Shown here piece after piece: positions 33,960-42,925 of a stretch of DNA of 64,000 bases. How positions within the stretch are numbered: position 1 is the stretch's first letter; each line of letters starts with the position of its first letter. The position numbers and the translations under genes were made by a program. The stretch covers positions 434,001 through 498,000 of the forward strand of contig NZ_CP147846.1 of assembly GCF_037327425.1 (NCBI RefSeq), written 5' to 3'. The stretch comes from Rhodococcus sovatensis. GTDB lineage: Bacteria > Actinomycetota > Actinomycetes > Mycobacteriales > Mycobacteriaceae. The notes under the pieces are model-generated. The model was not told the DNA's origin. It was given only the letters and a program-made list of their open reading frames with translations, and ran no database searches.

Positions 33960-35318
33960 GTGCATACTTCGCAACTTCAGATCGTTGATCCTCGAACGGG
34001 CGATACCGTCACGCGAGTGCCGGTTGCCGACACTGCCGAATGCAGTAGAGCTCTCTCGCGCGTACGCGCGTCAGCAACGGGGTGGTCTCGTACGTCTGCG
34101 GCCGAGCGCGCTGCCGCGTTACGTGCAGGCGCCGACGCTGTCCGCGATGCTGCGCACCAACTTGCCGAGTTGAATGAACGTGAGACCGGCAAATTGCGCG
34201 ATGACGCACTGGGCGGCGTCGACGCGGCGATCAACACACTTATTCAGTACGCCGAGCTCGGGCCACTGCACCGGGGACGGAGCCTGCACGGTGCGTGGTC
34301 CTCGACGGACCTGATGGTTCCCGAACCGCGCGGAGTCGTTGCGGTCATCACGCCGTGGAACGACCCCGTCGCAGTTGCCGCCGGGCTGCTCGGAGCAGCT
34401 CTTGTGGCCGGTAACACGGTTGTGCACAAGCCGAGTGAACGCTGCCCGCGCACGGGGCGCGCGTTTGCTGAGCTGCTCGCGCAGAATCTACCGGCCGGTG
34501 TACTCGAGATACTCGACGGCGACGCTTCGGTAGGTAGTCGGCTTGCGGAGTCGACGGAAGTCGACGTGGTCGCGCACGTCGGTAGTACATCTGCCGGCCT
34601 GGCCATAGCGCAGGCGTGCGCGTCTCGTGGCGCCAAGGCTCTGCTCGAGAATGGCGGCAACGATGCCCTCGTGGTGGACGACGGTGTCGACGTACGTTGG
34701 GCTGCACAGCAGGCCGCGCTCGGCGCGTTCGCCAACGCAGGTCAAATTTGTGTGTCCGTCGAACGTATCTACGTCGTGAAATCCGTCGCCGACGAATTCT
34801 TGACAAGTCTTACCGAGGAAGCGGGAAAATGGGCCACGCAGATCGGACCGGTCGTCGACGAGCGGGCGCGAGACGCTGTTCACCGTCAGGTTTCCGATGC
34901 GATACAGGGCGGTGCGCGTGTTCTGTCGGGTGGTGTCATCGGCGATGGTCCGGGCACCTTCTACCCGCCGACGGTGTTGGCCGACTGCACTCGCGCTATG
35001 TCTGTAATGCGCGAGGAAACTTTCGGGCCCGTCGCACCCGTACAGGTGGTCCCCGATTTCGCCACGGCAATTTCCGAAGCTTCCGACGACGAATACGGGC
35101 TCGCTGCAACGGTATTGACGACCGACATGGAGCACGCGCAAGAAGCGTGGCGCGCATTGCCCGTCGGTACGGTCAAAATAAACGCAGTCTTCGGTGGCGC
35201 CCCGGGTGGCGCTTCGCAACCGCGTCGGGCCAGTGGTAGCGGGTTCGGTTTCGGCCCGGAGCTTCTCGACGAATTGACTGTGATGAAGGTGGTTCACTGG
35301 TCGCCACCCGGTCATTGA
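33960..35318 (+). CDS. Aldehyde dehydrogenase family protein
   Basis: A 452-residue NAD(P)-dependent aldehyde dehydrogenase. The cofactor region includes GVVAVITPWNDPVAVAAGLL and GNTVVHKPSERCPRTG. The general-base Glu is in ALLENGGNDALVV and the catalytic Cys in FANAGQICVSVERI near residue 262. MREETFGPVAPVQVV and GTVKINAVFGGAPGGASQPR mark the C-terminal half. The substrate is unknown. GTG 33960 is preferred because an upstream TTG (33954) lies within an inverted repeat; neither has a clear ribosome-binding site. It is convergent with ugd, 28 bases away. Confidence 0.88.
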   Translation: MHTSQLQIVDPRTGDTVTRVPVADTAECSRALSRVRASATGWSRTSAAERAAALRAGADAVRDAAHQLAELNERETGKLRDDALGGVDAAINTLIQYAELGPLHRGRSLHGAWSSTDLMVPEPRGVVAVITPWNDPVAVAAGLLGAALVAGNTVVHKPSERCPRTGRAFAELLAQNLPAGVLEILDGDASVGSRLAESTEVDVVAHVGSTSAGLAIAQACASRGAKALLENGGNDALVVDDGVDVRWAAQQAALGAFANAGQICVSVERIYVVKSVADEFLTSLTEEAGKWATQIGPVVDERARDAVHRQVSDAIQGGARVLSGGVIGDGPGTFYPPTVLADCTRAMSVMREETFGPVAPVQVVPDFATAISEASDDEYGLAATVLTTDMEHAQEAWRALPVGTVKINAVFGGAPGGASQPRRASGSGFGFGPELLDELTVMKVVHWSPPGH

Positions 35319-35346
35319 CGAATAGAGTCCAGCCGGGGCCTGTCCG

Positions 35347-36672
35347 CTATAGCCAGTCCTCGGCAATTCCGATGCGGTACAGTTGAAGGCCGGCGCTACG
35401 CACGAGCGCAGCATCGACAATACCCCTGGTGTCGATGACCACGGCATGAGGGCATCGGGCCGCGACCAGTGACCACTGCAGCGAACGATAGTCGTTCCAT
35501 TCAGTGACAATCGCAATGACCCGTGTGTCGACATCGAGAGCGTACGGATCGGCCAGTATCACCGGCAGTGTCGGCTGACTCGGATCGGCCGGATTCTCCA
35601 AGGGCATCCGAGCGACGAGCGACTCGGCGCTCGTGATGGTCGGGTCGTGCGCGAACACACGCACGCCCTGCTTGGACAACGTCAGTGCGATGTCGAGTGC
35701 CGGCGATTCACGGAGATCGGCGGTGCCGGCTTTGAACGTCAGACCTAGAAGCGTGACGGCAGCGTCGGGCTCGTCGAGTCGGTCGGCGATGAGCGCCGCT
35801 ATTCGCTGTGTCTGAGCCTCGTTTGCGTCTACTGCCGCAGCCAGCGTTCGCATCGGTCGTTCTACCGAAGTCGCAGTGCTGATAAGAGCACGGGTGTCTT
35901 TCGGGAAGCACGAACCGCCCCAGCCGGGCCCCGGGCTGAGGAAGTGGGATCCGATCCTGTCGTCATGCGCCATGACGTCGGTCACCTCTGTGATGTCGGC
36001 GCCGACGCGTTCCGCGAGGGTGGCCAACTCGTCGACGAACGACAACTTCAGCGCAAGAAACGAATTGCACGCGTACTTGGCCAGTTCGGCGCTGGCGCGA
36101 TCGACCTCGACAATGGGGGAATGCAGTGAGCGATAGAGCGCTGTGACTCGCTTGATAGCCGCAGGATCACCTCCGACTACCACTCTGTCGGGTGCCAGGA
36201 AGTCCTCGACCGTGTGCCCTTCACGAAGAAACTCGGGATTGTTGACGACGTGAACACCGGCTGATCCGAGTCTTTCGGCAACCGCGTCTCCCGTGCCTAC
36301 CGGTACCGTCGATTTGAGCACCACCACGTCGTCGGGCTCGAGGTACGGCTCTACTCCACTGAGCGCAGTGTCGATGAACGTCAAGTCCGCAGCACCGTCC
36401 GACCGCATCGGCGTCGGCACACAGACGAACACGATCGTCGCGTCGGTCAGCACGGAGTAACTCGTCGATGCCGTGATTGTCGAGTTCTCGTGCGCAGCCT
36501 CGATCAGGTCGTCGAGCCCGGGTTCGGTCAATCCTGATCTACCGCAGAGTATTCCGTCCACCTTGGCGGCGTCGGTATCCACCACCGCGACCGAGTAACC
36601 GAGGTGCGCGAATCCTGCAGCGGTGGCCGCTCCGACGTAGCCAGCGCCGATAACTCCGATCACTTCGCTCAC
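35347..36672 (-). CDS. ugd: UDP-glucose 6-dehydrogenase
   Basis: A 441-residue enzyme oxidising UDP-glucose to UDP-glucuronate with two NAD. The Rossmann start IGVIGAGYVGAATAAGFAHL is followed by IVFVCVPTPMRSDGAADLTF and NNPEFLREGHTVEDF. ELAKYACNSFLALKLSFVDE comes next, and the catalytic Cys is in GPGWGGSCFPKDTRAL (about residue 256). The C-terminal UDP-binding domain is complete. It is the last gene of the nine-gene heptose/glycan run; its GTG overlaps the stop of the preceding glycosyltransferase. Together with the decarboxylase-like gene at the other end of the run it could supply UDP-xylose. Confidence 0.95.
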   Translation of the reverse strand: MSEVIGVIGAGYVGAATAAGFAHLGYSVAVVDTDAAKVDGILCGRSGLTEPGLDDLIEAAHENSTITASTSYSVLTDATIVFVCVPTPMRSDGAADLTFIDTALSGVEPYLEPDDVVVLKSTVPVGTGDAVAERLGSAGVHVVNNPEFLREGHTVEDFLAPDRVVVGGDPAAIKRVTALYRSLHSPIVEVDRASAELAKYACNSFLALKLSFVDELATLAERVGADITEVTDVMAHDDRIGSHFLSPGPGWGGSCFPKDTRALISTATSVERPMRTLAAAVDANEAQTQRIAALIADRLDEPDAAVTLLGLTFKAGTADLRESPALDIALTLSKQGVRVFAHDPTITSAESLVARMPLENPADPSQPTLPVILADPYALDVDTRVIAIVTEWNDYRSLQWSLVAARCPHAVVIDTRGIVDAALVRSAGLQLYRIGIAEDWL

Positions 36673-37592
36673 ACGATCACCCCGCGTCGGGCTACGGCGC
36701 TCACTACGTCGTCGACCGCGATCCTCAGCAGCCCTGGATCCGGCTCCGCACCATGCGGATCACCGGTGGTTCCGTACCACAACACTCGATGCGGACCTCC
36801 TGTAGGCGGGCCCCACTGAGAAGGGGGCGTGGGGCCGAACAACACGATGGACGGTGCTTCGAATGCGGACGCCAGATGTGCGACACCGGTGTCTCCGCAA
36901 ATGACGAGCGACGACTCCGCGACGAGGGAGCAGAGTTCGAGAAGGGTCAGCGTGCCCGCCATCCCAGCGGTGTGAGGAAGACCTGCTCCGTCGACAACCG
37001 CGCTGACGAGCGACGACTCGGCCTCGGTGCCCGTCACGATCACAGTGTGGCCACACTCGCGCAGTGATCGAGCGACCGCTGCGTACCGTTCGGGAGGCCA
37101 TTGGCGAGCCCGAGATGCTGCGCCCGGGTGTATGACCACCGCGCCCGGCGACGAAGAAGGGGTCCGCGGACACGGAAGCCGAAAGTCGGCGGGATCGGTG
37201 GCGATACCGTGAAATTCCAGTAGTCGGCACCAGCGTGCCGTCTCGTGCATGTCGTTGATCCACGGGCAGCCGGGAATGTCGGGCCTGTCGGGATGCGCAT
37301 GTGTCAGTAAAGTTTTGCATCCAGTTTGTACCAGTACGTCGATGCTGTGTGGGCCACATCCGTGCAGATTTATTGCCACATCCGGACGGACCGCAGGATC
37401 GATTCCCGTCAGCCCCCCGGTGGGTAGTGTCTCGTCCGCGACGCCGGTCAATCGGACCAACGGCTCGAGCCATGAGGTCGTAGCCAGGGTGAGATGTGAA
37501 TCGGGGAAATGGGCGCGAAGGCCGCGTAGAGCGGGGACTGCGGTGAGGAAGTCACCGAGGCCCAACGCGCGGAGCGCGAGAACGTGCTGCAT
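36669..37592 (-). CDS. GT9-family glycosyltransferase (heptosyltransferase-like)
   Basis: A 307-residue GT-B enzyme of family 9, whose known members transfer heptose from ADP-heptose in LPS core synthesis. HVLALRALGLGDFLTAVPAL is the N-terminal signature. VVIHPGAASRARQWPPERYA followed by AAVARSL is the central GT9 motif. CGDTGVAHLASAFEAPSIVLF followed by GPTPPSQWGPP is the nucleotide-sugar binding end. No signal peptide or membrane segment is present. The location next to GmhA, HldE and a GmhB domain supports a heptose donor; the acceptor cannot be an LPS core in this organism and is unknown. It is coupled to ugd by a 4-bp overlap. Confidence 0.92.
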   Translation of the reverse strand: MQHVLALRALGLGDFLTAVPALRGLRAHFPDSHLTLATTSWLEPLVRLTGVADETLPTGGLTGIDPAVRPDVAINLHGCGPHSIDVLVQTGCKTLLTHAHPDRPDIPGCPWINDMHETARWCRLLEFHGIATDPADFRLPCPRTPSSSPGAVVIHPGAASRARQWPPERYAAVARSLRECGHTVIVTGTEAESSLVSAVVDGAGLPHTAGMAGTLTLLELCSLVAESSLVICGDTGVAHLASAFEAPSIVLFGPTPPSQWGPPTGGPHRVLWYGTTGDPHGAEPDPGLLRIAVDDVVSAVARRGVIV

Positions 37593-37597
37593 GGCAC

Positions 37598-38302
37598 TCA
37601 GGGCCAGGACGACTCGGTGGATGCAGCGACCACGAGTTCGCGCACTTCACATCCCGAGGGTTGCGACAGTGCGAAAACCACTGTCTGCGCGACATCCTCG
37701 GGCTGATTGAGCTTGGCATCGACGGGTGGTTTGTACTGCTCTGTTCGCGCGTCGAAGAATGCGGAGTGCATACCCCCGGGAATCAACAGGGTCACCCCTA
37801 GTTCTCCGGCTGTCTCCGCGGCCAGTGCTCGGGTGAACCCGACGACTCCGAACTTGGATGCACAATAGGCAGTCGCGTCGCCGACAGCTTTGATCCCCAA
37901 CGTGGAAGCCACGGTGACGATACGGCCGTGCGATTGCTTGAGATACGGCAAAGCAGCTCGCACCACGGCAGCGGTTCCGAGCAGGTTTACGAAGACCACG
38001 CGCTCCCAGTCCTTTCTCGACACACCGTCGAGTGGGCCGCACGAGTCGATGCCTGCAGCGGTGAACACGCCGTTCAAGGTGCCGCCGTTCTCCGACACGA
38101 TCTGCTCCACCGCAACCTCGGTCGCCACCGAGTCGGCGAGGTCGACTTGTAAGAACGGTACGTCGGTCGCCGGCCGTGCAAGGTCGAGTACCAGCGGCGT
38201 GCCGCCGGCGCGGGCAATCGCAGTCACGGCTGCGGCACCGAGTCCTGACGCACCCCCGGTGACGAGTACGGTTCCGAGGTCGGTCGTGTCGTTGGACGTC
38301 AT
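37598..38302 (-). CDS. Short-chain dehydrogenase/reductase
   Basis: A 234-residue classical SDR. The cofactor loop VLVTGGASGLGAAAV is at about residues 12-26, the NAG-like motif is FTAAGID, and the catalytic triad is Ser in VTVASTLG and YxxxK in AYCASKFG. It would oxidise or reduce a hydroxyl or keto group. The heptose context suggests a sugar-nucleotide or sugar-phosphate substrate, but the fold alone does not show it. It is not of the extended type expected for the ADP-heptose 6-epimerase HldD. It lies 5 bases upstream of the GT9 gene and 24 bases downstream of hldE, in the same operon. Confidence 0.9.
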   Translation of the reverse strand: MTSNDTTDLGTVLVTGGASGLGAAAVTAIARAGGTPLVLDLARPATDVPFLQVDLADSVATEVAVEQIVSENGGTLNGVFTAAGIDSCGPLDGVSRKDWERVVFVNLLGTAAVVRAALPYLKQSHGRIVTVASTLGIKAVGDATAYCASKFGVVGFTRALAAETAGELGVTLLIPGGMHSAFFDARTEQYKPPVDAKLNQPEDVAQTVVFALSQPSGCEVRELVVAASTESSWP

Positions 38303-38326
38303 TTGCTTGGCTCCAATCTCGGGCAG

Positions 38327-39730
38327 TTACAGGATCGACATTCGGGTGGCGTTGATGCCATCCACGATGCCGGTGGTCGAATATCCCTGCAAGGTGGGAA
38401 GAACGACGGTCTTGCCGCCGCCTGAGGACACGACGTCCGACTCCGGAATCGGTCGGTCGGTGTAGTCGCCTCCCTTGACCCACACGTCGGGACGAAGGCG
38501 TGCGAGTACTTGTTCGGGAGTGTCCTCGTCGAAGATCACTACGGCATCGACCGAACTGAGTTCCGACAGAACGCGGGCGCGGTCTGCTTGGGTGATCAGC
38601 GGTCTGCTCGGGCCTTTCGCGCGAGCCACCGAGTCGTCGGAATTGAGACACACGATCAGGACATCACCGAGCAGCCGCGCTTGACGAAGCAAGCTGACGT
38701 GCCCGCGATGGAGAAGATCGAAACACCCGCCGGTCGCGACGATTCGGCCGCCGGTCCGTCGGATATGCTCGGCCAACTCGAAACCGTCGCGGGTGACCTC
38801 TGGCTGTGCGGGGCGACTGTTCGACACGACAGGGCCCTCGCACGTCGAGATGGCTACTGCTCCGCCGTCGGCAACGAAGGAAGACGCAGCATCGACGGCT
38901 CGTCGAATGGCAGTGGCTACGTCCGTGCCTTCGAGCAGTGCTACGGATGCGGCGGCTGCGAAACAGTCGCCTGCGCCGCAGGTGTCGCCAGTCGGCGAGA
39001 CGGTCCCGGAGTATTCAGGAGCAACGTGGGTCGTGGCGCCCGCTGCTGTGGTGAGCACCGCGCCGCGCACGCCGACAGTGATGGCCGCAGCCAATGCGCC
39101 CCACCTGGTGCACAATTCGTCACCGCGATCGTCTGGACGCACTACGTTGCCGACCTCGCGATCAGCTTCGTCCGAGTTGGGGGTCACGACGGTCGTACCG
39201 GCTATCGGAGCGGAGCCGCGGGGGTGCGGATCCCACACCAGCGGTACATCCGGCCGTCGTGCGGACAGGGCGGTTCGTACCGCCTTTGATCCCGCTACTC
39301 CGCGGCCGTAGTCCGACACCAAAATCGATCCTGCAGAGTCGATTGCCTCGATCGCCCGCGACGGCAGCGGTCCGTCGACGAAGTGCCCACCCCCTGAATC
39401 TAGGCGCACTACAGGATGGCCTGACGCTTGAACCCTTGTTTTACAGGCGGTCTCGCCCTGGTATGGCAGGTCGATGACGTCGACGTGGGCATCGAGTAGA
39501 GCTCGCAGCCGGATTCCGGGATCGTCGTGTCCCAATGCGGTGATCAGCACCGTGGGATGGCCGCTGCGCGCCGCCAGGAGAGCAGCCAGCCCAGCGCCTC
39601 CTGGACGTTGCCACTGACGAGCTATGTCCACCACAGGTACGGGCGCCTCAGGACTGAGCCGAGTCGCGGTTCCGTCGATGTCCACGTCGAGCAGTGCATC
39701 GCCGACGACGACGAGCAGCGGCCGGGTCAC
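38327..39730 (-). CDS. hldE: HldE, bifunctional heptose kinase / adenylyltransferase
   Basis: A 467-residue two-domain enzyme. The N-terminal ribokinase-like (PfkB) domain has LLVVVGDALLDVDIDG, QRPGGAGLAALLAAR and the catalytic GDTCGAGDCFAAAASVALLE near residue 265. It would phosphorylate D-glycero-D-manno-heptose 7-phosphate at C1. The C-terminal nucleotidyltransferase has ATGGCFDLLHRGHVSLLRQA with the HxGH motif near residue 340, and it would add AMP. The GTG at 39730 overlaps the gmhA stop (GTGA), giving a kinase start at TRPLLVVVGD. GmhA, HldE and GmhB are the three enzymes needed from sedoheptulose-7-phosphate to ADP-D,D-heptose. Confidence 0.93.
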   Translation of the reverse strand: MTRPLLVVVGDALLDVDIDGTATRLSPEAPVPVVDIARQWQRPGGAGLAALLAARSGHPTVLITALGHDDPGIRLRALLDAHVDVIDLPYQGETACKTRVQASGHPVVRLDSGGGHFVDGPLPSRAIEAIDSAGSILVSDYGRGVAGSKAVRTALSARRPDVPLVWDPHPRGSAPIAGTTVVTPNSDEADREVGNVVRPDDRGDELCTRWGALAAAITVGVRGAVLTTAAGATTHVAPEYSGTVSPTGDTCGAGDCFAAAASVALLEGTDVATAIRRAVDAASSFVADGGAVAISTCEGPVVSNSRPAQPEVTRDGFELAEHIRRTGGRIVATGGCFDLLHRGHVSLLRQARLLGDVLIVCLNSDDSVARAKGPSRPLITQADRARVLSELSSVDAVVIFDEDTPEQVLARLRPDVWVKGGDYTDRPIPESDVVSSGGGKTVVLPTLQGYSTTGIVDGINATRMSIL

Positions 39731-40314
39731 AGCCGCACTCCGAGAGCTCGGTCGAGTGAGATGCACAGTCCGTGTACCAGTGCTAGATGTATCTCTTGAA
39801 CGGTAGCGGTCGTTGGTGCCTCGACTGCAATCGCCGAATCAGAGGTTTCCGCAAGCGGATTGGGTGCCGGGCCGGTCAAGCTCCAGCTCACCACTCCTAT
39901 TTCTTGCGCAGCCTTGGCTGCCGCCAGAACATTCCGACTGGTTCCGCTGGTGGACAGCAGTACCAGGACGTCTCCGGCACGTCCGTGGGCTCGAACCTGG
40001 CGGGCGAACATCTCTTCTTCGCCGTAGTCGTTGACTATCGCAGTACCGGCCGAGGTGTCGGCATGTAATGCGATGGCGGACAGAGGGTGCCGATCGTGGC
40101 GGAAGCGTCCGACCAGTTCCCCTGTCAGATGTTGCGCCTCGGCGGCGCTGCCACCGTTTCCGCATGCGAGCAATCGGCCGCCTCGATCGAATACGTCCGC
40201 GAGGTGACGGCCCCACCGGTCCAACGTCACCGCATGAATCTGTGCGTTGTCCGCGGCCGTCCGCAGCGCCGCGAAATGATCGTCGACGTCTGTTCTTCTC
40301 ACCGTCTCGCTCAT
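39727..40314 (-). CDS. gmhA: GmhA, sedoheptulose-7-phosphate isomerase
   Basis: A 195-residue SIS-domain isomerase converting sedoheptulose 7-phosphate into D-glycero-D-manno-heptose 7-phosphate. LLACGNGGSAAEAQHLTGEL followed by VGRFRHDRHPL is the GmhA signature (about residues 48-78), with NDYGEEEMFARQVRAHG and LSTSGTSRNVLAAAKAA after it. EIHLALVHGLCISLD carries the late catalytic His. The length is that of typical GmhA. It overlaps hldE and the GT9 gene by four bases on each side. This is a strong indicator that the locus makes heptose rather than using a generic SIS protein. Confidence 0.94.
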   Translation of the reverse strand: MSETVRRTDVDDHFAALRTAADNAQIHAVTLDRWGRHLADVFDRGGRLLACGNGGSAAEAQHLTGELVGRFRHDRHPLSAIALHADTSAGTAIVNDYGEEEMFARQVRAHGRAGDVLVLLSTSGTSRNVLAAAKAAQEIGVVSWSLTGPAPNPLAETSDSAIAVEAPTTATVQEIHLALVHGLCISLDRALGVRL

Positions 40315-41399
40315 GCTGGTCCTCCCGCCATCGTCGTGGCAATCGGAATCTCCGACCGCGCGTAAGGTTCACACCCGCGCCGAGTCAGCCTTCGAACGGC
40401 GTCGACGACATCGTATGGCGAGATCGAAGACAGGCAGGGATGGCCGGGAAGTGGGCATTCTCGTGCTCGGGTGTCCCTGCACGGTGAGTCCTGTTCACCC
40501 AGAAGGATCATGGGCGTGCCATATGGTGCCCAACGCGCCGCTGGGACGACGGGCGCGAACAGCGAGACGGTCGGTACGCCGACGGCCGCTGCCAAGTGTG
40601 CCGGGCCGGTGTTGGGAACAACAACGGCCTGCGCGCGGGCGTACAACGACGCGAGTTCTGCCAACGACAACGTTCCGGCAAGATTCGTAGCGCGTCCGTC
40701 GGCGACGTACTCTGCCAAAGCACGCTCGTCCGCACCGCCTGTCACTATCACCGTAAATTCCTCTGCCACCAGAGATTCGACGATGGCACGGCTGTGTTCT
40801 GCTGTCGGCATCCTGGCTGACACAGCAGCACCGGGGTGATACACGACGAAGGGGTCGAGGCCTATCGCATCCACTGTGGGCAACGGATGGCGAACTGCAA
40901 GAGTCGATCCTGCATCGTCACGCGTGAAGCCTGCGGCCTCGGCGAGGGACAAAGCGCGCTCCGACTCCGGTAAGTCCTCGGGGACGGTGTGCCTCACGTC
41001 GAGGAGAGAGCCAGGGTAATCGACACTGATGGCTCCGATCCAGTGGACTCCGGCCATGCGCAGTAACAAGGCAAGAGGCAGTGGAGATTGGTGAAAAGAC
41101 GTGAATATCAGTGCCGCATCGAACTGCTCGCCTTTGACATCGTCGATGAATTGGCGCACGGACTCGGGATCGAGCGCCTCGGGGGACAAACTCACCCACG
41201 GTGCGTCGAGAACGCGAACTCTGTCGACGCCGGGCAACAATTCGGCGGCGGCGACGCCACGCGGGCCGACAAGCGCGGTGACAGAAGCAGATGACCGGGC
41301 GACCGCACGTATCGCGGGGCCTGTGAGCAATACGTCGCCCATGCTGTCCAGTCGTGCAACCAGCACCTTGCCGCCCTTCGGAGCGGTCTTGGCGCTCAT
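40311..41399 (-). CDS. GT9-family glycosyltransferase (heptosyltransferase-like)
   Basis: A 362-residue second GT9 enzyme. KVLVARLDSMGDVLLTGPAI is the family N-terminus, FVVYHPGAAVSARMPTAEHS the central motif, and VVPNTGPAHLAAAVGVPTVS followed by LFAPVVPAARWAPYG the donor-binding end. A Cys-rich insert near the C-terminus (CRDTRARECPLPGHPCLSSI) resembles the GT9 Cys pairs seen in some Gram-negative enzymes. ATG 41399 overlaps the stop of the GT2-GmhB gene (ATGA). Two GT9 enzymes in one operon suggest that two heptoses are added, or that heptose is added to two positions. Confidence 0.92.
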   Translation of the reverse strand: MSAKTAPKGGKVLVARLDSMGDVLLTGPAIRAVARSSASVTALVGPRGVAAAELLPGVDRVRVLDAPWVSLSPEALDPESVRQFIDDVKGEQFDAALIFTSFHQSPLPLALLLRMAGVHWIGAISVDYPGSLLDVRHTVPEDLPESERALSLAEAAGFTRDDAGSTLAVRHPLPTVDAIGLDPFVVYHPGAAVSARMPTAEHSRAIVESLVAEEFTVIVTGGADERALAEYVADGRATNLAGTLSLAELASLYARAQAVVVPNTGPAHLAAAVGVPTVSLFAPVVPAARWAPYGTPMILLGEQDSPCRDTRARECPLPGHPCLSSISPYDVVDAVRRLTRRGCEPYARSEIPIATTMAGGPA

Positions 41400-42925
41400 C
41401 GGACCCGTCCCCAGGCAACGTCGACTGCTTCGACGAGTGAGTAGGCGACGTCTGCCACTCGGCGGGCATTGGTTACCTCCTCCGGCAGCGTCCTGGCCGT
41501 CGGCACCAAAACCGCGCGCGCGCCGGCCGATACAGCCGCATCGACGTCCGCACCTACGTCGCCGATCATGAGGCACTGGGAAGGCGCGACGCCGAGTTCT
41601 GCTGCAGCATCCAAGATCATGCCGGGCAGGGGTTTGCGGCAGCGGCAGGAGTCGGCGGCGTCGTGTACACAGAACTGGAACGTGTCGAAGGGCCCGAGCA
41701 GTTCGCAGACGCGAGCGTTCACGGCTTTCAGTTGATCGAGATCGATCAACTTCTTCGCAACTCCGGACTGATTGCTTACCACGCCTACCCGTATACCCTG
41801 CGCACGAAGGGAATCGAGCACTTCCCGTGCTCCCTCGATCGGAACGACTGCATCGGGGTCACCCAAATAGGGAACGTCGACGATGAGTGTGTCGTCGCGA
41901 TCGAACAGGACTGCAGCGATCTCCGTCGGCGCAGATCGCCGAATTGCGATCTCTCCGCAGACTCGGTGCGCCACGGCCACAGGAGGAATGAGAGTACTGG
42001 TGACGAGCATGGAGGATACTTCGCGCCGAGTGCGCGGCCCGGGAACGATACGACGGATGGCGAACTCTACGGTCGAGCCAAGCCACAGAAAAGCTGCCGC
42101 GGCAGCGGTACGCCGATGTCCGGTAGCGAATGCCAGAGCAGTCGTCAGCGCGGCTCCCGTCGCGAAGAGGTGTTGTGCCAGCCTGCCGGGCCCTTCGCCG
42201 ACGAGCCGGCGCCAGCCGGGGCCGAACTTGTGTCGCATGAGCGCGTTGTCGCGGTTCCCCCGTTGAGCTCTCACACTCGCAAAGAATGATCCAGCGGCAG
42301 GCGGATGGTCGGTCACACGTGCACCGTGCACGATCGAGAAGCCAGAGTCGATTACTCGTGCGGCGAGATCGGAGTCCTCCCGATAGGCGCGGGGGAACCG
42401 CTCGTCGAATCCCCCGACGCGGAGCAGAACATCACGCCGATATGCCATGTCGGCGGTGATCCACTGCGCATGGGAGAGAGAGGCAGTGCGGCGTTCGTCG
42501 TCGGTGAGACGGCGAGAGGAGTCCACCGGAACACGGATGCGGCTCTGGGATGCCGCAACGGTCGGCGGAAGCCCACCCAAGTCGCGGGCCAGCCGCGCAG
42601 CCCAATCCGCTGGTAGGCGGACGTCGTCGTCGATGAACGCGACCCACTCCGACTCGCAGACGCGCCAACCGGCATTTCGCGCTGCTGCAGGTCCGCGGCC
42701 GCCGCTGTGTACGACGACGATCGGCGCACGTGACGGGGGTAGCTTCAGCGGGGTGTCGGGCGCCCGCCGATCGTCCACCACGACTATTGCGACGGGCGAG
42801 GGGCCGATCGAATCGACGATCGACAGCACGAGGGGGCCGAGGTTGTCTCGGCCGATGGTGGGAACGACGACGGAGTAATCCACGGCGGCATGGTGAACGG
42901 GGCGCTTCTCCGATGTGGTGCTCAT
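41396..42925 (-). CDS. GT2 glycosyltransferase fused to GmhB-type phosphatase
   Basis: A 509-residue fusion. Residues 15-240 are a GT-A family 2 domain: YSVVVPTIGRDNLGPLVLSI, then EWVAFIDDDVRLPADWAARL with a DDD motif, and GGFDERFPRAYREDSDLAAR. Hydrophobic stretches around 250-290 may touch the membrane. From about 340 the protein is a HAD-IIIA phosphatase: AAVLFDRDDTLIVDVPYLGD, VVSNQSGVAKKLI, then the zinc-type CVHDAADSCRCRKPLPGM and MIGDVGADVDAAVSAG. That domain is GmhB-like and would remove the C7 phosphate from heptose-1,7-bisphosphate. ATG 42925 overlaps the stop of the carbamoyltransferase gene. The fusion ties heptose supply to glycan assembly. Confidence 0.9.
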   Translation of the reverse strand: MSTTSEKRPVHHAAVDYSVVVPTIGRDNLGPLVLSIVDSIGPSPVAIVVVDDRRAPDTPLKLPPSRAPIVVVHSGGRGPAAARNAGWRVCESEWVAFIDDDVRLPADWAARLARDLGGLPPTVAASQSRIRVPVDSSRRLTDDERRTASLSHAQWITADMAYRRDVLLRVGGFDERFPRAYREDSDLAARVIDSGFSIVHGARVTDHPPAAGSFFASVRAQRGNRDNALMRHKFGPGWRRLVGEGPGRLAQHLFATGAALTTALAFATGHRRTAAAAAFLWLGSTVEFAIRRIVPGPRTRREVSSMLVTSTLIPPVAVAHRVCGEIAIRRSAPTEIAAVLFDRDDTLIVDVPYLGDPDAVVPIEGAREVLDSLRAQGIRVGVVSNQSGVAKKLIDLDQLKAVNARVCELLGPFDTFQFCVHDAADSCRCRKPLPGMILDAAAELGVAPSQCLMIGDVGADVDAAVSAGARAVLVPTARTLPEEVTNARRVADVAYSLVEAVDVAWGRVR

